DNA of 64,000 bases from an uncultured Acetatifactor sp. (GCA_934436435.1 CAKSAN010000005.1:1-64000), one strand, 5' to 3'; counted from the first letter of the stretch, positions 9,991-22,752 are shown. Numbers and translations are program-made. The notes: generated by a model not told the origin, from the sequence alone.

Positions 9991-10338
9991 TCACGCCGTG
10001 TTCCTCTCCGCTCTCCTGACGGCCTCCCGGTAACGGTTGTCCGGATAGGGACGCACGATGAAATCAAAGATATGGTTCCGAATGGCGGTTCTCCCGAAAT
10101 ACTGGTCATCCGTGATCCAGATGATCCTGCAGGTGGGATGTCTGCTCTGGTAGGTCTGCATGATCTCCATGCCCATAGCGCCGTTCAGCGCAATAACAGC
10201 GATATCACTGTCCTCCTCCACATGGAAATGTCCGTCCATGTGGACCTGGCTGACAATGATACCGTCGATCTCTTCCTCCGTAATCTTCCGCAAAAGCTGA
10301 TACTCCTGCTCGCTGTTTGTGTAGATCAGTGCTCTCAT
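9991..10338 (-). CDS. degenerate receiver-domain protein (pseudo-receiver)
   Basis: A 115-residue stand-alone protein with the order of a CheY-like receiver but without its chemistry. The phosphoacceptor position is Ala (A50 in DIAVIALNG), the acidic pair after strand 1 is replaced by NSEQE, and the usual Lys-Pro near the end is Arg-Pro (FIVRPYP). The conserved Thr (WITDD) is kept. No output domain follows. ATG 10338 is preferred to 10353 because AGGAGAAGG lies just before it. It is 62 bases upstream of the giant surface-protein gene with no terminator between, so co-transcription is likely. A phosphorylation-independent protein-protein role is inference. Confidence 0.7.
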   Translation of the reverse strand: MRALIYTNSEQEYQLLRKITEEEIDGIIVSQVHMDGHFHVEEDSDIAVIALNGAMGMEIMQTYQSRHPTCRIIWITDDQYFGRTAIRNHIFDFIVRPYPDNRYREAVRRAERNTA

Positions 10339-10425
10339 ACCTTCTCCTGTCATGTACTCATTTCAGTTTCCCCACGTCTATAGTATGAATATATATGACA
10401 CCATCCCCTCCCCGCAATACCTCCG

Positions 10426-10460
10426 GCACGAGATGACGTCTATCGTCACAAGATGACATC
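10426..10460 (+). promoter_or_regulatory. paired direct repeat, candidate regulator site B
   Basis: GCACGAGATGACGTC (10426-10440) and TCACAAGATGACATC (10446-10460) are spaced exactly 20 bases start to start. They resemble the pair at 77-110: GCACGA is shared by three copies and ATGACATC by two. The site lies between the divergent pseudo-receiver/surface-protein operon and queT, so which side it controls is uncertain. Confidence 0.5.
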
Positions 10461-10463
10461 ATC

Positions 10464-10491
10464 TTGACTTTTACCAAAATACTGTTATACT
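10464..10491 (+). promoter_or_regulatory. sigma-A promoter of queT
   Basis: TTGACT (10464-10469) and TATACT (10486-10491) are separated by 16 bases. Transcription would begin near 10498, a dozen bases before the riboswitch stem. Confidence 0.65.
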
Positions 10492-10510
10492 GAAAAAAGT
10501 TATAAAAACC

Positions 10511-10555
10511 GGTGAGTTCGAGACCTTCCTCACCTAAAACAAAACTAAAGGAGAA
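10511..10555 (+). promoter_or_regulatory. preQ1-I riboswitch
   Basis: Stem P1 is GGTGAG (10511-10516) with CTCACC (10529-10534). The loop begins TTCGAG, close to the conserved UUCUAG-type loop of the class, followed by ACCTT. An A-rich tail then leads to CTAAAGG (10545-10551). CCTT (10524-10527) can pair with AAGG (10548-10551) as the H-type pseudoknot. That AAGG is part of the Shine-Dalgarno (AAAGGAG) of queT, so ligand binding should hide the ribosome-binding site. The downstream gene is the expected one for this class. Confidence 0.85.
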
Positions 10556-10560
10556 AACAA

Positions 10561-11055
10561 ATGAACAAAAAAGTACTGTACCTCGTACACGGAGCGGTGA
10601 TCGCTGCTCTCTATGTTGTGCTGACCATGTTGGCCAACTCTCTGGGACTGGCAAATTATGCCATTCAGGTCCGCTTCTCGGAAGCACTGACCATTCTTCC
10701 CGTATTTACCCCTGCTGCCATACCGGGACTGTTCCTGGGATGTATTATCAGCAATACCATGACCGGCTGCATGCTGTTAGACATCATCTTCGGCAGTCTC
10801 GCCACGCTGATCGGCGCTTTTGGCACTTATCTGCTGCGGGATAAGAGCAAATGGCTGGCTCCCCTGCCTCCCATCATCGCCAACACCCTCATCGTTCCTT
10901 TTGTGCTGGCTTACGTCTACCATTTAGAGGGCGGCATTCCTTACTTTATGCTGACGGTAGGTATCGGTGAGATCATTTCCTGCGGCCTATTGGGTATGCT
11001 GTTGCGCACCGTGTTACAGAAATATCGTAAATACATTTTTGACGTACAGAAATAA
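10561..11055 (+). CDS. queT: QueT-family queuosine-precursor transporter
   Basis: A 164-residue membrane protein with five or six hydrophobic helices, matching the QueT family of energy-coupling-factor S components that import preQ1/preQ0-type precursors of the tRNA base queuosine. Family-like segments are the N-terminal HGAVIAALYVVLTML, the QVRFSEALTILPVFTP stretch and a later GLFLGCIISN. ATG 10561 follows AAAGGAG by seven bases. The preQ1-I riboswitch in the leader independently supports the substrate. No queuosine biosynthesis genes are in this window, so it acts alone here, presumably with shared ECF ATPases encoded elsewhere. A strong terminator follows. Confidence 0.9.
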   Translation: MNKKVLYLVHGAVIAALYVVLTMLANSLGLANYAIQVRFSEALTILPVFTPAAIPGLFLGCIISNTMTGCMLLDIIFGSLATLIGAFGTYLLRDKSKWLAPLPPIIANTLIVPFVLAYVYHLEGGIPYFMLTVGIGEIISCGLLGMLLRTVLQKYRKYIFDVQK

Positions 11056-11071
11056 GCGGTTTTCCCGCCAA

Positions 11072-11115
11072 AAAAGGCGTCCGGATCCTTTACTGACAGG
11101 TTCCGGGCGCCTTTT
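11072..11115. terminator. bidirectional intrinsic terminator
   Basis: A 10-bp G+C-rich stem (11076-11085 with 11102-11111, one G-U pair) is flanked by A runs on the left and T runs on the right. It can end both queT (+) and the convergent gene at 11131 (-). Confidence 0.85.
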
Positions 11116-11130
11116 GCCGTCTGCTTGTAT

Positions 11131-13662
11131 TTAATTCTCTGTATTCATATAAGTGATAAAATGATTGCCGTTCTCAGCAAACCACGTCGTGGCGTCGTTC
11201 ATTCCCTTTTTGTACAGCCTTCCGGTGGAGGGTTCCATGATGACAACGTTGAATTCATTGAAGCCGGTCACCAGTACCGCCTCGCCGCCTTCCAGGATTG
11301 CCAGTACCGGAATATCCTGATTGACATAATACAACACCGCATCCAGACTGCATCCGCTCAGGTCCAGCACCTGTACCCCCGTCATATTTTCTGACAGGAT
11401 TGTGATGGCGGTCTTGCCCTGCGCCAGATCATATTCCGTATTGCGGGTAATTCCGGCATGCCGCAGAATATTGTCCAGACATACCGCCAGACTGTTCTTC
11501 TGCTCCGTAACACCCTCCTCCTTGATGGCCATGATCTGATTCCTGCTGACACGGCTGCCCTTCAGCCATACCGTGATGCCCCGGTCGTTGGTGACGATAC
11601 CGGAAGCATCATATGCCTCCTTCACCGCTGTGCCCGGTGCACTGTAGATTCCCTGCACACCATAGGCGTTATAGACGTAATATCTGGGTACCTCGCTTAC
11701 CGCATCCAGCTCCAGTTCTCTTCCGCCCTCGAATACCACCTCTTTGGGATTCAATACCTTGATGGTCTTCGTATCAATGGTGGATTTCGTCTGTATCTGC
11801 ACATAGCGCTCGTAGATGTCGATATCCGCCGCCACTACCTTGTTCTGTCCGGCTTCCTCTTCCACATTGTTCATGATCTGGTCATCCAGAATCTCCTGAT
11901 AGCTGCCGCTTTCCGTACGCTGCATACGGGACAGAGTGATCTGATTCCCTTCTATGGTGCATCCCACGATATAGATGCCCTCCTGCCCGTACTCTTTGAG
12001 ATTGGCTCCTGAGGAATTGCTGATGCAGACTTTATACATGGGGTAAAATACCTGTCCGGAATTCTCCGTGCGGATGTCACTCTCTCTGGCCACTCCGTAG
12101 ATAATATCCTCTCCCATGAAGCCAAGCGGCCGGATGGCCTCACCGTCCTCCGCCCGGATCACGGTCTGTTCTCCGGTATTCAGGTTCCGTACATTCAACT
12201 GGCTGCTGTGGTTGATGTCATCCCCTTCCTGCCACACGATGATCTGATGGTTCTCAGATACCTGGAGACTGTCATCCTGTCTTATGCTCACCAGCTGTTC
12301 GGCACTGCGGTTCTCCAGATCCACATCATAGACTCCGTTTTCCAGAAAAAAGTACAAATGCTGCTGTCTGTTCCGATACAGAAGCTGTTCCATTTCTTCC
12401 TTCAGCACGGCATAACTCTTGAAATACGGGACGTAGACCTCTTCCTCGATGGTATTCAGCGAATTGTCGTAGCTTAAGATCTGAATACCGGTCTCGCCCT
12501 CATGTCTTCCGCGGTTCATATAACCGTATACGGCGAATTTCACATTGCCGCCCTCATCCACATCCAGGATCTTGATCCCGTGATGGTCATACAGGGTCCG
12601 CCGGTCCGCATTGTCCTTGTCATAGAAGGAGAAGATCACCGTCAGTCCGTTGGTAGCCGCATTATAGCTGAGCAGCTGTCCCATATCGGAAAATACCACG
12701 GTATTGCCGTCGGTGCTCTCCATCATATCCACATTTTCATCCGTGATCCCCAGCAATATCTTGTCATTGGCATACATCCGGCCGGTATCCGGGATCTGGG
12801 TCATGGTACGCTCGTAGTCCAGCAGATACATTCTATCCGGAGTGTATCTGACACGGTAATATTCTTCCACATTATAGTAGGTCTTGTTTTTGCCCTCTCC
12901 GGTGGACACCACGAAATCCATCAGCAGAGATGCCACATTGCCATTGACCTGTACCAGCTGTATGGATGCCGCCTTCTCCTGGGTCGGTTCCAGATTGCCC
13001 CAGGTGATCTGCTGGAAGCTGCTGTGGATGTTCACCTTATGGAAAGTGCCGTTATCCGTCAGTTTGGAATTGGGTTCCAGATATTTCGTCAGTTCTTTGG
13101 CCGCTTCCTTGTCATACAGTTTTCCGTGAAAATCCGTTGCAAATTCCAGGATCTCTGCGATATGCAGGTCATCGTTCCACAGAATAGTGGTATAGTAATA
13201 TACCTGCTGTTCCCCTTCCAGTTCCAGGATCAGGGTCAGGCTGTATTGGGTATTCGTATCGATCAGGTCTTTTAATGCAAAGGAAACGGCAAAGCTTTTT
13301 CCGTTTGCTTTCCAGCCGGTGACTTCACTGTTCTCGATCAGCCGGCTGCCGTCAATGCTGCGAACCTCTGTAGAGATCCCCGTGACCTCTCTTCCGAAAG
13401 TATCCACGGTAAAATCGGCCTGTCTTCCCTCTCCCAGCAGGGTAACGCTGTCCTTCTGATAAGCCACATCCATCTCCACCGTGCTGCCGTGCAGCTCGTT
13501 GCAGGCCACGCCTCCGCTCTCCATGGTAATCATGGGAAGTGTGGCCGAAGCCATTTCCATGGTCATATTATTATGTCCCTGATTCATAATGTTGCCGATG
13601 ATCAGTGTTGATGCCAAAAAGACCACAACACACACGGCAATTCTGATTATCGTTTTCTTCAT
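11131..13662 (-). CDS. large membrane-anchored extracytoplasmic protein with C-terminal C39-like fold
   Basis: An 843-residue protein of unrecognised function. ATG 13662 begins MKKTIIRIAVCVVVFLAST, a signal anchor; only a weak A/G-rich ribosome site (AAGAAAAGA) precedes it. Most of the remainder is beta-rich and extracytoplasmic, with repeated short strands like those of propeller proteins (residues ~300-640). The last ~100 residues resemble a peptidase C39-like fold: a Cys near LDLSGCSLDAVLYY, then EAVLVTGFNEFNVVIMEPS, where active C39 enzymes carry HxVxVxGxD. The His position appears to be Glu/Ala, so it is probably not a protease. It starts 28 bases after the methyltransferase stop and probably shares its transcript. 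Confidence 0.65.
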   Translation of the reverse strand: MKKTIIRIAVCVVVFLASTLIIGNIMNQGHNNMTMEMASATLPMITMESGGVACNELHGSTVEMDVAYQKDSVTLLGEGRQADFTVDTFGREVTGISTEVRSIDGSRLIENSEVTGWKANGKSFAVSFALKDLIDTNTQYSLTLILELEGEQQVYYYTTILWNDDLHIAEILEFATDFHGKLYDKEAAKELTKYLEPNSKLTDNGTFHKVNIHSSFQQITWGNLEPTQEKAASIQLVQVNGNVASLLMDFVVSTGEGKNKTYYNVEEYYRVRYTPDRMYLLDYERTMTQIPDTGRMYANDKILLGITDENVDMMESTDGNTVVFSDMGQLLSYNAATNGLTVIFSFYDKDNADRRTLYDHHGIKILDVDEGGNVKFAVYGYMNRGRHEGETGIQILSYDNSLNTIEEEVYVPYFKSYAVLKEEMEQLLYRNRQQHLYFFLENGVYDVDLENRSAEQLVSIRQDDSLQVSENHQIIVWQEGDDINHSSQLNVRNLNTGEQTVIRAEDGEAIRPLGFMGEDIIYGVARESDIRTENSGQVFYPMYKVCISNSSGANLKEYGQEGIYIVGCTIEGNQITLSRMQRTESGSYQEILDDQIMNNVEEEAGQNKVVAADIDIYERYVQIQTKSTIDTKTIKVLNPKEVVFEGGRELELDAVSEVPRYYVYNAYGVQGIYSAPGTAVKEAYDASGIVTNDRGITVWLKGSRVSRNQIMAIKEEGVTEQKNSLAVCLDNILRHAGITRNTEYDLAQGKTAITILSENMTGVQVLDLSGCSLDAVLYYVNQDIPVLAILEGGEAVLVTGFNEFNVVIMEPSTGRLYKKGMNDATTWFAENGNHFITYMNTEN

Positions 13663-13690
13663 TCTTTTCTTACGGGATACTTCCCGCCTT

Positions 13691-14893
13691 CTATTGATTT
13701 GATTGCAACAGCTTTTCCAGTGTGGGAGCCACATGCAGCAGTTCCGTCACCGATTGGATATCACTGTTGCTCTGTGTACCGGATGCGTTTCTGGGGCGCA
13801 TGCCGTTCTTCTTCACCGCCCGGATCAGCAGGTTCTTCGGTGTGTGTTCCATATCAATGAATTCCAGGATCTGGGTCTCATAGCCCTGCTGTTCCAGCAG
13901 ATCCGCCCTCAAAGCATCGGTAAGAAGTGCCGCCATACGTTCCTTGATGATGCCATATTTCAGCACCGGTTTTAAGGAATCGCACCGGATCTGCCGGTTC
14001 AGTTCATGCTGACAGCAGGGCACCGCCAGAATGACTCCGGCCCCCCATTTTACCGCCTTGTCCAACGCGTAATCCGTGGCCAGATCACAGGCATGCAGGG
14101 TTACCACCATATCGGCCACATCCGTACCCTCATAGGTGCTGATGTCTCCCCGTTCGAACTTTAATCTGTCATAGCCCAGCTTTTCCGCCAGTTCATTACA
14201 GTGCCGGATCACATCGGTCTTCAGATCCAGCCCGGTCACCTGAATATCTCTATGCTGCAATTCGTGCAGATAGTAGTACATGGCAAAAGTAAGGTAAGAT
14301 TTGCCGCAGCCGAAATCAATGATGCGAATGGTCCGATCCTTCGGCAGTTCGTCCATCACATCCTCAATGAATTCCAAATAACGGTTAATCTGGCGGAATT
14401 TGTCGAATCTGGCCTTCGTCACACGGCCGTCCGGTGTCTGTACGCCCAGTCCCACCAGAAAGTCCACAGGCTTCCCTTCCTCTAAAATATAATGCTTGGT
14501 GCGGTTATGCGCCAGTGCCTGCAATTCCTCCTGTTGGGAGGCCGCGGTTTCTTCTGTCTTCGAAGCGTTGCCGCTGTTTTTTACTTTCAGAGTCAGCTTT
14601 CCCTTCTTGCTGACCAGCGCCGTGGCTTTCAGGCTTTTCGCCGTGAATTCTCCCTGGCGGAACTGCTCCTGCAGGGCCGTACAGATCCGGTCTGTCAGCT
14701 GCTCCGCCGTGAAATTCTCATGGAACACCTGCGTTCCTCTGTAAGCAGTCTCCTGGAACAACAGCTCCTCGCGGATCAGTACCGGGCGGATCTTCACCTT
14801 CTGAATCTGATCCGGGTGGCGGCTGTTGCTTAAGATGATCTGTTGCAGATCTTTATTCAAAATTTTCTGTAAAAGTATTTTCAGTTCTTCCAT
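13691..14893 (-). CDS. class I SAM-dependent methyltransferase (METTL25/RRNAD1-like)
   Basis: A 400-residue protein with an N-terminal ~150-residue domain and a Rossmann-type methyltransferase domain (~160-370). Motif I is RIIDFGCGKSYLTFA, motif II is VTGLDLKTDV, and the later HACDLATDYAL plus VPCCQHEL segments are typical of the METTL25/RRNAD1-like branch. The substrate is unknown; an RNA or protein target is the usual guess for this branch. AGGA lies a short distance before ATG 14893. A promoter with an extended -10 (14926-14955) sits between it and the small gene upstream. Cytoplasmic; no signal or membrane segment. Confidence 0.75.
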   Translation of the reverse strand: MEELKILLQKILNKDLQQIILSNSRHPDQIQKVKIRPVLIREELLFQETAYRGTQVFHENFTAEQLTDRICTALQEQFRQGEFTAKSLKATALVSKKGKLTLKVKNSGNASKTEETAASQQEELQALAHNRTKHYILEEGKPVDFLVGLGVQTPDGRVTKARFDKFRQINRYLEFIEDVMDELPKDRTIRIIDFGCGKSYLTFAMYYYLHELQHRDIQVTGLDLKTDVIRHCNELAEKLGYDRLKFERGDISTYEGTDVADMVVTLHACDLATDYALDKAVKWGAGVILAVPCCQHELNRQIRCDSLKPVLKYGIIKERMAALLTDALRADLLEQQGYETQILEFIDMEHTPKNLLIRAVKKNGMRPRNASGTQSNSDIQSVTELLHVAPTLEKLLQSNQ

Positions 14894-14925
14894 GGTTTAT
14901 CCTGTTTTCCAAATGTTTTGCGCAT

Positions 14926-14955
14926 ATTATAGCACGCTTCCCTATAAGAACGCAA
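14926..14955 (-). promoter_or_regulatory. promoter for the methyltransferase gene
   Basis: On the minus strand TTGCGT (14955-14950) and TATAAT (14931-14926) are 18 bases apart, with TGC before the -10. The -35 lies within the 3' end of the preceding small gene. Confidence 0.6.
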
Positions 14956-15238
14956 TCATTCCTCTTCTTCCGCCATGTCTCCTTTTGTAGATCTCATCGC
15001 ACACCAGCACATGGATCAGATCCTTGGATACCTTCTCAGATTCCTGTTCCAGGATCGTGCTGATGGTATCGGCTACCCGGTGCAGACTCAATCTGTCCGG
15101 ATATTCATCATAGATCATGCTTCCCTCGTAGTCGTATTTGTCCAATATTTCCGCAATTCTGCGCTGACAGCGTCTTACCTCTCCGGGATAGGTCTGCTGC
15201 AGATATTCCAGATCACTGAGGAGTTCATTCTCATCCAT
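14942..15238 (-). CDS. conserved hypothetical protein, Lachnospiraceae type
   Basis: A 98-residue acidic, helical, cytoplasmic protein. It contains the segment YDYEGSMIYDEYPDRLSLHR, which I recognise from many small uncharacterised clostridial proteins, and ends in a basic tail (YKRRHGGRRG). ATG 15238 follows GGGGAGA at good spacing and is preferred to in-frame starts at 15265 and 15286, which lack such a site. It lies downstream of the atpC terminator, so it may be expressed by read-through or from its own weak promoter. Function unknown. Confidence 0.7.
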   Translation of the reverse strand: MDENELLSDLEYLQQTYPGEVRRCQRRIAEILDKYDYEGSMIYDEYPDRLSLHRVADTISTILEQESEKVSKDLIHVLVCDEIYKRRHGGRRGMIAFL

Positions 15239-15340
15239 TCTCCCCGGATATCCCGGAAGTGTCATAAAAAACGGCCGTGATACCATATATTTTTACGCCC
15301 CATGCTTTTTTATAGCATATGCATTGATTTGCCATAAAGT

Positions 15341-15377
15341 GAAAAAAGAGGTGCTGCGAATCTTATCGCAGCACCTG
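15341..15377 (-). terminator. terminator of the ATP synthase operon
   Basis: A perfect 11-bp stem (15349-15359 with 15366-15376) is followed on the minus strand by CTTTTTTC. The right arm and loop contain the last codons and stop of atpC, so the terminator overlaps the coding sequence. Confidence 0.88.
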
Positions 15378-15764
15378 AATTCTTGCCATTGCTCTCTGCA
15401 ATGCCGTCTCTGCCCTGGCAATATCCGTCTCCGGCGTCTTGCTGCGCAGTCTCTCTTCCGCACGGTGCAATGCCGCCTCCGCACGGTTCTCATCGATTTC
15501 ATTCGGCCATTCGATGATCTCTGCCAGAATGGTAACCCCTTCGGGAAGGATCTCGGCGAATCCGGAATGCAGTGCTGCTTCCTTCTCTCCGTCCTTCTCC
15601 GTAATATGCAGGATACCCGGCTTCACGATCACCGTCAGGGGAATGTGGCCCGGAAGGACACCGATCTGTCCTTCCGTGGTATTGAATTCTACCATGTCCA
15701 CAGTTCCTTCATAGAATACTCTTTCCGGGGTTATGATACGAAGCCCAAACTCTTTATCTGCCAT
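15363..15764 (-). CDS. atpC: F-type ATP synthase epsilon subunit
   Basis: A 133-residue F1 central-stalk subunit. The N-terminal beta-barrel (~1-85) shows VDMVEFNTTEGQIGVLPGHI, the family hallmark; a C-terminal helical hairpin (~90-133) is rich in Arg/Glu/Ala. It couples rotor rotation to catalysis and can brake hydrolysis. It is the last gene of the operon, 20 bases after atpD, and its stop lies inside the operon terminator. Full length for the family. Confidence 0.95.
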   Translation of the reverse strand: MADKEFGLRIITPERVFYEGTVDMVEFNTTEGQIGVLPGHIPLTVIVKPGILHITEKDGEKEAALHSGFAEILPEGVTILAEIIEWPNEIDENRAEAALHRAEERLRSKTPETDIARAETALQRAMARIQVLR

Positions 15765-15784
15765 ATCTGTACTCCCCTCTCATG

Positions 15785-18077
<2,293 letters not shown>

Positions 18078-18116
18078 AGTTACCTCTCATTCTGCCGCAT
18101 TCCGCGGCCGACACAC

Positions 18117-20189
<2,073 letters not shown>

Positions 20190-20202
<13 letters not shown>

Positions 20203-20705
20203 GTATCCTCACCCATTTCCTTCAGCGTCTCTTCGATCAGGCTGCTCTGTCTGGCGGTGTCTATGGACGCACCGATAAGCTTCCCTGCCATGACAGATGC
20301 CACGGATACGATTTCCTGTTTGATCTCGTCGGACATTTTCTGCTTTTCCAGTCTGGCTTCTTCCTGTGCTCTCGCCAGGATTCTGGCTGCCTCTTCCTTG
20401 GCCTGTGCGACGATGCGCTCCTCGTTCTGGAGAGCCCGTCTTCTGGCATCACTTAAGATGTCCTCCGCCTCTTTGTCGATGTCCTTCAGTTTTGCCTCAT
20501 ACTGTGCCTTCAATTCTGCGGCTTTTTCCTGATTGTCCTTCGCCTCTTCCAGTTCTCCCCTGATCTTCTCTTTACGATCATTTAAGAACTTTCTGGCCGG
20601 ATTGAACAGGAAATAGCTGAGTGCCAGGAACAATACGAAGATGGCAATGATCATCAGGCAGGAGTCTGCCAGCAGCTGCCAGTCCAGGTCAAACAGTCTT
20701 GACAT
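20190..20705 (-). CDS. atpF: F-type ATP synthase b subunit
   Basis: A 171-residue stator subunit: one N-terminal TM helix (about residues 10-32, IIAIFVLFLALSYFLF) followed by NPARKFLNDRKEKI and a long charged coiled coil. ATG 20705 (MSRLFDLDWQLL) has AGAAGG seven bases upstream and gives the usual family N-terminus. ATG 20738, with AAAGGA six bases upstream, is an equally well-served alternative adding 11 residues. The choice is therefore not certain. Confidence 0.92.
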
Positions 20706-20757
20706 GGTCTCGCCTTCTGTTAATAGTATCATTTTCATCCGCATTCCTTTCGTTTAA

Positions 20758-21063
<306 letters not shown>

Positions 21064-21081
21064 TTATAGAGCTATACAGCT

Positions 21082-21813
21082 TTAAGCGTCTCCTCTTGCA
21101 TTGGCAATATAAGTCATGGTCAGCATACAGAATACGTATGTCTGGATGGCTCCGGAGAACAGGTCAAAGTATACATGCAGCGCTGCGGGCCACGCCGTGG
21201 CGATTACGCCTAACAATCCATAGATCAGTGCCATCATTACCGTTCCCGACAATATATTCGCAAACAGACGTAAAGACAACGAGATCGGTACCGCGATCTC
21301 ACTGATCAGGTTGATAGGCAGCCAGATCGGCAGCCAGGGCGGCAGCGGTGAACACATACCTTCCCAGATTTCCTTCGGCTTCTGATATTTGAACTGATTG
21401 TAATGGATCAGCAGAAAGGTCAGAATACCGAGGGGCAATGTCACGCCATAGTCCGCTGTGGGGGGACGCAGGCCTAACAGACCGGAAATATTGCTCACCA
21501 GAATGAATATGAAGATCGTTCCGATGTAGTTGTAGAACTTCGGTGCGGCCTTGCCCATGGGAGTATCCACCATGGCATCCAGCTTCTCCACGATCAGCTC
21601 CACCACATTCTGAAAACCTTCCGGCACTTCTCTGGCTTTGGCCATACATCGATTGGCCGCAATGGCAAAACCAATGATCAGCAACATGACGATCAGCACA
21701 CACACATGTGTGGTCGTTATCCATACCTCATGGCCGAAAAAGGAATATTTGAACACGCCATGTATCATAAAATCGATATTATCGGCACCGGATAACAGAA
21801 TTCCATGTTCCAT
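21082..21813 (-). CDS. atpB: F-type ATP synthase a subunit
   Basis: A 243-residue stator membrane subunit with about five or six TM helices that carries ions to and from the c ring. The essential Arg lies in SLSLRLFANILSG. Other family marks are the early GFQNVVELIVEKL and the C-terminal AIQTYVFCMLTMTYI. A near-perfect AAGGAGGTGAAACA precedes ATG 21813. It lies 69 bases before atpE. Confidence 0.95.
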   Translation of the reverse strand: MEHGILLSGADNIDFMIHGVFKYSFFGHEVWITTTHVCVLIVMLLIIGFAIAANRCMAKAREVPEGFQNVVELIVEKLDAMVDTPMGKAAPKFYNYIGTIFIFILVSNISGLLGLRPPTADYGVTLPLGILTFLLIHYNQFKYQKPKEIWEGMCSPLPPWLPIWLPINLISEIAVPISLSLRLFANILSGTVMMALIYGLLGVIATAWPAALHVYFDLFSGAIQTYVFCMLTMTYIANARGDA

Positions 21814-21825
21814 TGTTTCACCTCC

Positions 21826-22389
21826 TTATTGTTTATTCTGTTGTTCCTCTGTCACTTCTCCGGCCTTCGGCGTTTCCTCTTCTTCCGGAGTCTGCGGGGC
21901 ATTTTCACCTTCCGCAGTCTCCTCCGGCATTGCCTGAGGTATCGGGTCCGTTTCATGGAACAGTTTATTGCATAATTTATGGGTAATCGGCTGTAGAAAT
22001 GCCGTTACTTTCAGGCTCATATAAGAGAAAAAGAAAACCAGGGGATTCATTGCCTCAGTGACCATGATCACCACGAGGCAAAAGATCACAATGGCATAAC
22101 GCAGCACATATGCCCGGAAGATCATCCTGCTGGCGGTCTTCTCCGGCTGGTCCAGCGCCCGGTCCAGAGAGCGGTACATGTGATACGTGGAAGCGCAGGC
22201 CAGCAGAATGCCGAACCATAAGCTTTTGGCATACATGACCTCATCCCTTACCTTAAATGCTCCTATGATCTGTGCCAGCACTCCCAGGAACAGGATTCCC
22301 AGTTCCATTTCCAAAACGGTTCTATTTATCTTTTTTAGTGTGTTTATCATCGCTGTCTTCATAAATTGTTCTGGCCATCCGGTATACAT
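21826..22389 (-). CDS. atpI: ATP synthase subunit I-like membrane protein
   Basis: A 187-residue protein with four hydrophobic helices in residues ~28-140 and an acidic, Pro/Glu-rich C-terminal tail (~145-187). AtpI-type proteins assist c-ring assembly or Mg2+ supply. ATG 22389 has GGAGG five bases upstream but overlaps the preceding gene by 68 bases. ATG 22362 and 22350 are alternatives with poorer sites. The acidic tail is longer than in typical AtpI. It lies 12 bases before atpB. Confidence 0.82.
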   Translation of the reverse strand: MYTGWPEQFMKTAMINTLKKINRTVLEMELGILFLGVLAQIIGAFKVRDEVMYAKSLWFGILLACASTYHMYRSLDRALDQPEKTASRMIFRAYVLRYAIVIFCLVVIMVTEAMNPLVFFFSYMSLKVTAFLQPITHKLCNKLFHETDPIPQAMPEETAEGENAPQTPEEEETPKAGEVTEEQQNKQ

Positions 22390-22579
22390 TCTGCCCTCCG
22401 GCCACAGCTCCCATACAGAAAAGCAGGATCATCCAGAAATTCGTTCCGAAATGCCCGTCCAGCCAGATTCCTGCCGCAGACATCAGGCAGATCGGTACCA
22501 GCATATTGATACCAAATTGCATGACCAGTGTGACCGCCCGAAACACCTGTCTGTCGTAGGGTTTCTTTTTTCTTGACAC
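22322..22579 (-). CDS. AtpZ/AtpI-family small membrane protein, first gene of the ATP synthase operon
   Basis: An 85-residue protein with two TM helices (LVMQFGINMLVPICLMSAAG and FWMILLFCMGAVAGG) and charged ends, as in the AtpZ/AtpQ family often found at the head of atp operons. The best start is GTG 22579, with AGGAGG five bases upstream. A longer ORF to ATG 22669 lacks a ribosome site and adds an unlikely N-terminus. A role in assembly or ion supply is known only for relatives. Confidence 0.82.
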   Translation of the reverse strand: MSRKKKPYDRQVFRAVTLVMQFGINMLVPICLMSAAGIWLDGHFGTNFWMILLFCMGAVAGGQNVYRMARTIYEDSDDKHTKKDK

Positions 22580-22715
22580 TGTATCCTCCTGTGTTGATTT
22601 CTGCTCTCGGCATTTATTTTTGTATATTTTTGAAAATATTGTCCCCTTACAAGGCAAACCTATAGTCATTATAACGAAATCTTAACATGATGTCCAGTAA
22701 AATCACCTTGTCATA

Positions 22716-22744
22716 ATGGTAAAAAATCTATAAAATCCTGTCAA
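22716..22744 (-). promoter_or_regulatory. promoter of the ATP synthase operon
   Basis: On the minus strand TTGACA (22744-22739) and TACCAT (22721-22716) are separated by 17 bases. It lies about 140 bases before the GTG start, back to back with the GNAT promoter. Confidence 0.6.
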
Positions 22745-22752
22745 AAAAAAGA

